Source: CAYWNK01 sp047639615 (GTDB lineage Bacteria > Planctomycetota > UBA1135 > GCA-002686595). Taken from it: a stretch of 13,266 nt of DNA. The notes under the pieces are model-generated. The model saw only the letters and a list, made by a program, of their open reading frames with translations, did not search any database and had not been told where the DNA came from. The DNA lies in NCBI GenBank assembly GCA_047639615.1, contig JBLIOL010000138.1, forward strand, positions 1 to 13,266, in the 5' to 3' direction. Of the stretch, positions 1-5,458 are shown piece after piece. Both the position numbers and the translations under genes were made by a program. Positions within the stretch are counted from its first letter, which is position 1; every line of letters starts with the position of its first letter.

Positions 1-149
1 GAACCTTGGACCTGCTCAGCTTCCCGGCTAGCCCGTCCGTGGCGGTGGTGGCCGGCGATACCTGGAACTTCCAGTGCTGGCACCGCGACCAGAACCCCAA
101 CACTACCTCGAACTTCAGCGAGGGACGGAGCGTTCAGTTCTGCCCCTAG
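1..149 (+). CDS. C-terminal end of a secreted-type protein (5' end outside window)
   Basis: An open frame enters from the left edge (reading frame beginning at base 3) and ends at TAG 147-149, giving 48 visible residues. The last 31 read as a compact beta-rich tail with GDTWNFQCWHRD, then NTTSNFSEGRSVQFCP. This W-x-F-Q-x-W-x-R-D ... F-x-(D/E)-G pattern resembles C-terminal domains I associate with secreted planctomycete proteins; that link is from memory of the family, not from a search. Two cysteines (in FQCW and at FCP near the end) could form a disulfide, consistent with export. The role of the whole protein cannot be told from this fragment. The gene converges on the NUDIX gene, and its stop codon is embedded in the shared terminator hairpin. 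Confidence 0.72.
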   Translation, partial: TLDLLSFPASPSVAVVAGDTWNFQCWHRDQNPNTTSNFSEGRSVQFCP

Positions 150-201
150 CAGGCCGCTTAAAGAACAGCGGCTTGTCGCTGTTTTTTAAGCGGGCTGCTA
201 G
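146..201. terminator. Bidirectional intrinsic terminator containing both stop codons
   Basis: Arms 146-170 and 177-201 form a 25-position stem with 23 Watson-Crick pairs, one G-T (163/184) and one mismatch (153/194), around the loop GCTTGT (171-176). The core is a textbook terminator: AAAGAACAGCG, loop, CGCTGTTTTTT for rightward RNA. Leftward RNA has the same core followed by TTCTTT. The TAG of the left gene (147-149) and the TAG of the leftward NUDIX gene (complement of 198-200) lie at symmetrical places at the base of the stem. Confidence 0.9.
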
Positions 202-752
202 TGGGGCAGGTCGAATAGGCGGCGTAGAGATGGGTCGAGGTCGAGCTCGGCGGCTTCGGCTGGCGTGAACCAGCGCAGTTCCTGGGACTCGTCGGAGCAC
301 ACGAACTGCGCACCTTCGGGTGCGCGCGCTAGGTAGCGCACGTCTAGGTGCAGGTGCTCGGGCACCTGCTTGTGGGTGGGGATGCTGTGGATGTCCACGT
401 CCACCGGATCGGGGGACATCCAGCTGGGAACGATGCCGGACTCTTCGATGGTCTCGCGCCAGGCAACCCCGTGCAGGTTGGCGTCGCCATCGCAGTGGCC
501 GCCGAACTGCAGCCAGCGCTTGAGCTTGGCGTGCAGGGTGAGCAGGACGCGCTCGCCGGCGTGGTCCCAGAAAAGCGCCGAGGCGGTCAGGTGTCCTGGC
601 AGACAAGTACGCAGGTGGGCGTCCTCTGGGTGCGCTTCGATGAAGGCTAGGATGCGCCGCTGGAAGCTGGCTTGTTCGTCGTCCCGAGGCTCGTATTCGT
701 TCAACGTGCGGATGGCCGCATGCAGATCGGGGGTGGCCTCGAGACGACTCAT
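198..752 (-). CDS. NUDIX hydrolase, GGHxDGD subtype
   Basis: The 184-residue product carries a NUDIX box at residues 85-107. It begins GHCDGDA and ends RETIEESGI, so the helix with R-E-x-x-E-E-x-G, which binds the divalent metal and drives hydrolysis of a nucleoside-diphosphate-linked bond, is intact. The glutamate usually found six residues after the first glycine is alanine (A91); the GGH-x-DGD subgroup commonly lacks it. Further family landmarks are HLHLDVRYLA (133-142) and ELRWFTPAEAAEL (158-170). The first 50 residues are a charged helical extension. No signal peptide is seen, so it should be cytoplasmic. The substrate cannot be predicted. The start lies 8 bp after the ettA stop, so the two are probably cotranscribed. 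No clear Shine-Dalgarno is present. It ends inside the bidirectional terminator. Confidence 0.93.
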   Translation of the reverse strand: MSRLEATPDLHAAIRTLNEYEPRDDEQASFQRRILAFIEAHPEDAHLRTCLPGHLTASALFWDHAGERVLLTLHAKLKRWLQFGGHCDGDANLHGVAWRETIEESGIVPSWMSPDPVDVDIHSIPTHKQVPEHLHLDVRYLARAPEGAQFVCSDESQELRWFTPAEAAELDLDPSLRRLFDLPH

Positions 753-760
753 GTTCTGCG

Positions 761-2413
761 CTAGCGCGCGAACTTGCGGTGCGTGCCGCCGGTGTTTTCG
801 GCGTCGCCCTTGTGGTCCTTGTAGGACTGGTAGTCGCCGTAGTGGAAGGCGACGTTGCCGTCCTCTTCGAAGGCCAGGATGTGGGTGGCTACGCGGTCCA
901 GGAAGTAACGGTCGTGGGTCACGATGATCATCGAACCGGGGTAGTGGCCGATGGCCTCCTCGAGCACCCGCAGGGTGTCGAGGTCCAGGTCGTTGGTCGG
1001 CTCGTCCATGATCACGACATTGGCCGGTTCACGCAGCATCTTGGCTAGGAGCACGCGGTTGCGCATACCACCGGAGCACTCTCCGAGCAGGCGTTGCTGG
1101 TCCTCGCCCTTGAAGTTGAAGCGCGCCACGTAGCCACGGGCATCGATGGTGCGTGCGCCGAAGGGCAGCACCTCGTTGCCGTCGGTGATGTTTTGGAAGA
1201 CGCTGAGCTCGTCATCCAGCACCGTACGGGACTGCTCGATGAAGCTGATCTCGACCGTGGAGCCGATTTCGACCACGCCGGCGTCGGGCTCTTCGAGACC
1301 GAGGATCAAACGCAATAGGGTGGTCTTGCCGCGACCGTTGGCGCCGATCACGCCGAGCTTGGCCTGGGGCGGCAACTCGAAGTTGAGGCCTTCGAAGAGT
1401 ACGCGGTCGCCGTAGCCCTTCTTCAGGTCGCGCACGTTGATGACCTTGTCGCCGAGGCGCGGCCCCGGGGGGATACGCAGCTCGATGGAGTCGGCCTGGT
1501 CCTCGGCCTTCTCGGATGCGAGTTCCTGGTAGCGGCGCAGGCGCGCCTTGGATTGCTTGGTACGCGCACCGGGTGTGCGGCGGATCCACTCGAGCTCACG
1601 CCCGAGGACCTTCTCGCGGGTCGCGTCCTGCTTCTTCTTGACGTCCAAGCGCTTCGACTTGGCTTCCAAGTAGGCGGTGTAGTTGCCCTCGTAGGGCACG
1701 GCCAGGCCGCGCTCGATCTCGAGCATCCAGCCGACGACGTTGTCCAGGAAGTAACGGTCGTGGGTGATCAGGATGACCAGGCCCTTGTACTCCTGCAGGT
1801 GGCGCTCGAGCCACAGGATCGACTCGGAGTCCAGGTGGTTGGTGGGCTCGTCCAGGAGCAGCATGTCCGGGTGCTCGAGCAGCAGCTTGCAAAGACCCAC
1901 GCGGCGCTTCTCGCCACCGGAGAGGGTCTCCACATCGCGGTCGCCGGGCGGCACAAGCAGGGCGTGCATGGCCTGCTCCAAGTGCTGGTCTAGGTTCCAG
2001 ATGTCCTTGGTGTCCATCTCGTGTTGGAGGTGGTCGAACTCGTTGGAGAGCTTCTCCAGTGCGGCGCCCTCTGCCTCGCCCATGATGGTCATCACCTCGT
2101 AGTAGCGCGCCTCGATCGCGCGCAGGTGATCGACGGCCACATCGATGTTGCCTTGGACGTCCTTGGTGGGATCCAGGGGCGGCTCCTGGGACAGGTAACC
2201 CACGGTGACGTCACCGTTGGCCTTGGCAATGCCCTCGAACTCCTTGTCTTCACCCGCGAGGATGCGCAACAGGGTGCTCTTGCCGGCGCCGTTGGCACCG
2301 ATCAGGCCGATTTTAGCGGTTTCCAGGAACGAAAGAGTGATGCCCTTAAGGACTTCACGCAGGTCGTAGAACTTGTGCAGGTCTTGGACCTGATAGACGA
2401 TTTTCTCGGACAT
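761..2413 (-). CDS. ettA: ABC-F ATPase EttA, energy-dependent translational throttle
   Basis: The 550-residue product (E. coli EttA is about 555) has two ABC domains and no membrane segments. Domain 1: Walker A GANGAGKS (39-46), signature LSGGE (164-168), Walker B MLLLDEP (184-190). The linker holds the basic P-site tRNA interaction motif region, RRTPGARTKQSKARLRRY (278-295). Domain 2: Walker A GANGRGKT (357-364), signature CSGGM (446-450), Walker B VVIMDEP (466-472), then NDLD. EttA binds the ribosomal E site and couples the ATP/ADP state to entry into elongation. The start MSEKIVYQVQ matches the family N terminus; an in-frame ATG 26 codons upstream (2491) adds only a low-complexity stretch through the divergent spacer and was rejected. 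No Shine-Dalgarno is visible; a dyad abuts the start. The second signature has Met where Glu is usual. It is divergent from the aldehyde dehydrogenase gene and followed closely by the NUDIX gene. Confidence 0.96.
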   Translation of the reverse strand: MSEKIVYQVQDLHKFYDLREVLKGITLSFLETAKIGLIGANGAGKSTLLRILAGEDKEFEGIAKANGDVTVGYLSQEPPLDPTKDVQGNIDVAVDHLRAIEARYYEVMTIMGEAEGAALEKLSNEFDHLQHEMDTKDIWNLDQHLEQAMHALLVPPGDRDVETLSGGEKRRVGLCKLLLEHPDMLLLDEPTNHLDSESILWLERHLQEYKGLVILITHDRYFLDNVVGWMLEIERGLAVPYEGNYTAYLEAKSKRLDVKKKQDATREKVLGRELEWIRRTPGARTKQSKARLRRYQELASEKAEDQADSIELRIPPGPRLGDKVINVRDLKKGYGDRVLFEGLNFELPPQAKLGVIGANGRGKTTLLRLILGLEEPDAGVVEIGSTVEISFIEQSRTVLDDELSVFQNITDGNEVLPFGARTIDARGYVARFNFKGEDQQRLLGECSGGMRNRVLLAKMLREPANVVIMDEPTNDLDLDTLRVLEEAIGHYPGSMIIVTHDRYFLDRVATHILAFEEDGNVAFHYGDYQSYKDHKGDAENTGGTHRKFAR

Positions 2414-2414
2414 A

Positions 2415-2439
2415 GCGGGCGGAGAGGATATCCGCCCGC
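2415..2439 (-). promoter_or_regulatory. Perfect dyad one base upstream of the ettA start
   Basis: GCGGGCGGA (2415-2423) and TCCGCCCGC (2431-2439) are exact inverted repeats with a 7-base loop. In the leftward transcript the hairpin would end one base before the ettA AUG at 2413, covering the site where a ribosome binding site would lie. The sequence shows the dyad directly. A role as translation-controlling leader hairpin or as a protein operator in the 156-bp divergent spacer is inference. Confidence 0.45.
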
Positions 2440-2569
2440 GGGGCCGGAGCCAAGCCCCGCTCGGGCTCTGGATCCCCAAGAAAGGTGGCACTGGCCCCCA
2501 GACGGTCCAATCGGCCGCTATTCTGCTCGCTCACCAACCTGCGGCGAGCCCGCACGAGACGAATATTCC

Positions 2570-4102
2570 ATGACTACCACCATCGACTTCCTCGAGGAGC
2601 TGGGCATCACCGGCACAGCCTCAGGCGCCTACGCCGGCACCTGGCTCGAGACCACCGGCGAGCTGCTGGATACGTACAACCCCAGCACCGGTGAGGTCAT
2701 CGGCCAGGTACGCCTGGCCACCGCCGCCGAGTATGACCAGGTGGTGGAGGCGGCCCGCGAGGCCTTCCTGCGCTGGCGCGCCGTGCCTGGCCCCCTGCGC
2801 GGCGACATCGTTCGCCGTTGCGGTGAAGCCATGCGCACGCACAAGGACGCCCTCGGCAAGCTGATCGCTCTGGAGATGGGCAAGATCGCCCAGGAGGGTT
2901 GGGGTGAGGTGCAAGAGGCCATCGATATCGCCGACTTTGCCGTAGGCCTTTCGCGTCAGTGTTACGGCTTGACCATGCCGTCCGAGCGTCAGGACCACGC
3001 CATGCGTGAGACTTGGCACCCGCTCGGCGTCGTGGGTGTGCTCTCCGCTTTCAACTTCCCGATGGCCGTCTGGGCGTGGAACTCCATGCTGGCTTGGGTC
3101 TGCGGTGATGCCACCGTGTGGAAACCCAGCCCCAAGACGCCCCTGTGCGCCATCGGTATCACCAATGTGATCCGTCCCGTGCTCGAGGCCGAGGGCTTCG
3201 GCGCTTTGGCTTCCCTAGTGATTGGCTCCAACGAAGACGTGGCCATCAAGATGGTGGAGGACACGCGCCTGCCGCTGATCTCCTTCACCGGATCCACGGC
3301 CGTGGGCAAACTCGTTGCCGCCAAAGTGGGCGGACGTTTCGCGAAGGGCATCTTTGAGTGCGGTGGCAACAACGGCCTCGTGGTGATGGAGGATGCAGAC
3401 CTGGAAATGGTGTTGCCCGCCACGCTCTTCGGCGCCGTCGGTACCGCCGGTCAGCGCTGCACGTCCACCCGTCGCCTGCTGGTGCACGTGGATGTGATCG
3501 ACGAGGTCGAGGAGCGTTTGGTGCGTGCTTACAAGGACATCAAGATCGGCGATTCGCTTGACCCCAGCACGCTTTGCGGTCCGCTCATCGACGAGCAAGC
3601 TGTGCAGGCTTTCGAGGCTGCGCTGGTAGCTGTTCAGGCGGAAGGCGGCAAGCTGCTCTGCGGCGGTGGTCGCGCCGCAATGAGCGGCGCTCAAGCCGGC
3701 GGTAACTTTGTAGTTCCGGCGATCGTGCGCGCATCCAATGCCATGCAGACCGTGCAGAACGAGACCTTTGCCCCGATCCTGTACGTGATCCCGATCGAGG
3801 ACATGGACGACGCCATCGCCCAGCACAATGGCGTGCCCCAAGGCTTGTCCTCGGCCATCTTCACTCGCGACGTGCGTCGCGCCGAGCGCTTCATGTCGGC
3901 CATCGGTTCCGACTGCGGCATCGCCAACGTCAACATCGGCACCTCCGGCGCCGAAATCGGCGGCGCCTTCGGCGGCGAGAAGGACACCGGCGGCGGCCGC
4001 GAGTCTGGCTCGGATGCTTGGAAGGGCTACATGCGTCGCCAGACCGCCACGGTCAACTGGTCCGACGACCTGCCCTTGGCGCAGGGCATCAAGTTCGGCT
4101 AG
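2570..4102 (+). CDS. ALDH7/antiquitin-type aldehyde dehydrogenase (alpha-aminoadipic semialdehyde / piperideine-6-carboxylate dehydrogenase-like)
   Basis: The 510-residue product is full length for the family. It oxidises an aldehyde to an acid with NAD(P)+. Visible landmarks: FNFP with oxyanion Asn162; WKPSPKT (184-190) for the cofactor; FTGST (239-243); general base Glu263 in FECGGNN; nucleophile Cys297 in GTAGQRCTSTRRL; ETFAPILYV (398-406); and the antiquitin-type tail TSGAEIGGAFGGEKDTGGGRESG (458-480) ending LPLAQGIKFG. The tail and the segment GEVQEAIDIADFAVGLSR (112-129) separate ALDH7 from other aldehyde dehydrogenases. Relatives act in lysine/pipecolate breakdown (names amaB, pcd, ALDH7A1). 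No other lysine-pathway gene is nearby, so the substrate is inferred from family only. The frame is open upstream to 2021, but conservation begins at MTTTIDFLEELG. No strong Shine-Dalgarno. It stands alone and is followed by its own hairpin. Confidence 0.95.
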   Translation: MTTTIDFLEELGITGTASGAYAGTWLETTGELLDTYNPSTGEVIGQVRLATAAEYDQVVEAAREAFLRWRAVPGPLRGDIVRRCGEAMRTHKDALGKLIALEMGKIAQEGWGEVQEAIDIADFAVGLSRQCYGLTMPSERQDHAMRETWHPLGVVGVLSAFNFPMAVWAWNSMLAWVCGDATVWKPSPKTPLCAIGITNVIRPVLEAEGFGALASLVIGSNEDVAIKMVEDTRLPLISFTGSTAVGKLVAAKVGGRFAKGIFECGGNNGLVVMEDADLEMVLPATLFGAVGTAGQRCTSTRRLLVHVDVIDEVEERLVRAYKDIKIGDSLDPSTLCGPLIDEQAVQAFEAALVAVQAEGGKLLCGGGRAAMSGAQAGGNFVVPAIVRASNAMQTVQNETFAPILYVIPIEDMDDAIAQHNGVPQGLSSAIFTRDVRRAERFMSAIGSDCGIANVNIGTSGAEIGGAFGGEKDTGGGRESGSDAWKGYMRRQTATVNWSDDLPLAQGIKFG

Positions 4103-4115
4103 GCGCCGGCTTACG

Positions 4116-4152
4116 CTGCCTCCCTTGCTCGCTGCGCGGGCGGGGGAGGCGG
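4116..4152 (+). terminator. Hairpin after the aldehyde dehydrogenase gene
   Basis: Arms 4116-4132 and 4136-4152 pair over 17 positions around the loop TGC. Thirteen pairs are Watson-Crick and four are U-G wobbles (4117, 4125, 4126 and 4129 carry the U). All wobbles are of the kind that pair only in rightward RNA; in leftward RNA they become A-C mismatches, leaving two shorter stems. There is no downstream U tract, so it may work as a factor-assisted terminator or RNA-end stabiliser. It begins 14 bases after the ALDH stop and ends 6 bases before the convergent DUF1552 stop. Confidence 0.6.
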
Positions 4153-4157
4153 GCTAC

Positions 4158-5456
4158 TTAGCTACGCAGGGCAGCCAGGGTTCGCTTGCCATCGGCGAAG
4201 GAATCGACCGGGCAACCGAGAGCCTGCAACTGCGTCAGCCATAGGCAGGACAGGGGGCCGCCCTTGGGCGTGCGCAGATGCTGACCCGTTCGTACGCTGC
4301 CGCCGGCTCGACCGGCCACCACGATCGGTAGGTCGCGCATCCCGTGGCCGACACTGATCTCGCTGCTGTAGGTCACGAGGCTGTGGTGCAGCAGGCTCTT
4401 GCCATCGGCTTCTTTGATCGTCCGCAGTCGCCCGAGGAAGCGCCCGAAAGCGCTCAGGCACAACTGGTCGCGTTGGTCCGCGAGTTTGTGGTTGCTGTCG
4501 CCGCGGTTGTGATTGAGAGCGTGCCCATGGGAGGAGAAGCCGATCTCCTGCAGGATTCCTTCGCTGGCTTGTCGGTAGGTCAAGACACGGGTCGAATCCA
4601 TCTGCATGGCGAGGGCCATCAGGTGGTACATCACGTCCAATTCCGCGCTGGATCCCGGCTTGTAGGCGGGCTTTGGAATGGAGGCCGGCCTAGCCGGGTA
4701 GGGTTTGCGCACCCACTCCTTTTCCTTGACCAGTTGGAGTTCGACCTCGCGGATGGAGTGCAGGTACTGATCGAGCCGCTCGCGATCCTCCGACGTGAGC
4801 TGGCGGCCCACCTTGCGCAACTGGTCCACGAGGGAGTCGAGCATGCTGCGCTTGCGCTTAAGCTCGTAGATGCGCTGCTCGACCTTGGTTTTGCCGTCGC
4901 CGAAGAGGCGTTCGAAGAGCAGGATGGGCTTGGTGATGGCCGGGATAGGATTACCCCGGGCGGTCCAGGAGAGGGACAAGCCTGGACCCCAGCCACCGCT
5001 GCCTTGGCTGCAGGATTTTGGGCTCGAGAGGCACAGGGAGCTGAAGCGCGTGGGCTGGCCCAGGTGCTTGGCGGCGATCTGGTCGCAGGAAATGCTATTG
5101 CTCAGCTGGCTTCCTGGGGTGCCATAGATGTCGCCGCCGGTCAGGAGGGTGGTGGTCCCGTAATGCGGATTCGAGGCGTGCCGGCTAGCCAGGTCGCGGA
5201 CGATGCTGATGTCGTCGGCGTAGTCATTCAGGAGGTCGAGACTGGGGCTGAGTTGAGCCGTTTGCTCGGCGGAGTCTTCGGGATACCAGTGAGGCGACAC
5301 GCCGAAGCTAAAGCCGAGCCAGACACCTCGCTTGGGCACGCTGCGAGCCAGTGCCTCGCCACCGAGGGACTCGAGCAGCGGTAGGGCGAGCAGGGCCGAG
5401 CTGCCATGCAAGAAGGCGCGACGGCTGGGCGGGCGCTGGGGGAGCAAGGTACTCAT
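4158..5456 (-). CDS. DUF1552 family protein with twin-arginine signal
   Basis: The 432-residue product matches the usual size of DUF1552 (PF07586). The N terminus has SRRAFLHGSSALLALPLL (11-28), a twin-arginine (Tat) export signal with R12-R13 and a hydrophobic stretch, with likely cleavage near ALA-RS (36-39). Family landmarks are WLGFSFGVSPHWYPE (46-60), HYGTTTLLTGG (98-108), FERLFGDG (181-188), the helical segment RSMLDSLVDQLRK (203-215), and the His-rich block SSHGHALNHN (308-317). DUF1552 proteins are predicted exported proteins of unknown biochemical function, nearly always paired with DUF1592-type proteins, as here. Tat use implies folding, possibly with a cofactor, before export; that is inference. 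The start lies 2 bp after the stop of the upstream gene, indicating translational coupling; AGGA is found 10 bases before the ATG. This is the last gene of its operon. Confidence 0.93.
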   Translation of the reverse strand: MSTLLPQRPPSRRAFLHGSSALLALPLLESLGGEALARSVPKRGVWLGFSFGVSPHWYPEDSAEQTAQLSPSLDLLNDYADDISIVRDLASRHASNPHYGTTTLLTGGDIYGTPGSQLSNSISCDQIAAKHLGQPTRFSSLCLSSPKSCSQGSGGWGPGLSLSWTARGNPIPAITKPILLFERLFGDGKTKVEQRIYELKRKRSMLDSLVDQLRKVGRQLTSEDRERLDQYLHSIREVELQLVKEKEWVRKPYPARPASIPKPAYKPGSSAELDVMYHLMALAMQMDSTRVLTYRQASEGILQEIGFSSHGHALNHNRGDSNHKLADQRDQLCLSAFGRFLGRLRTIKEADGKSLLHHSLVTYSSEISVGHGMRDLPIVVAGRAGGSVRTGQHLRTPKGGPLSCLWLTQLQALGCPVDSFADGKRTLAALRS

Positions 5457-5458
5457 GG

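Noticed and set aside
115..606. A 163-codon minus-strand frame overlapping the NUDIX gene and terminator.
   Set aside because: It is Arg/Ala/Pro-rich with no motif and overlaps a gene with an intact NUDIX box in another frame.
2021..2569. In-frame open extension of the aldehyde dehydrogenase upstream of 2570.
   Set aside because: It runs antisense through the start of ettA, has no similarity to aldehyde dehydrogenases, and family conservation begins at MTTTIDFLEELG.
2440..2569. Search for a sigma-70-like promoter for the aldehyde dehydrogenase (TATTCT at 2518).
   Set aside because: A -10-like hexamer exists but no acceptable -35 lies at the right distance; not enough to annotate.
4344..5384. 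A 346-codon open frame on the plus strand.
   Set aside because: It lies fully antisense to the DUF1552 gene, has no domain-like features, and long antisense frames are expected with GC-rich codon bias.
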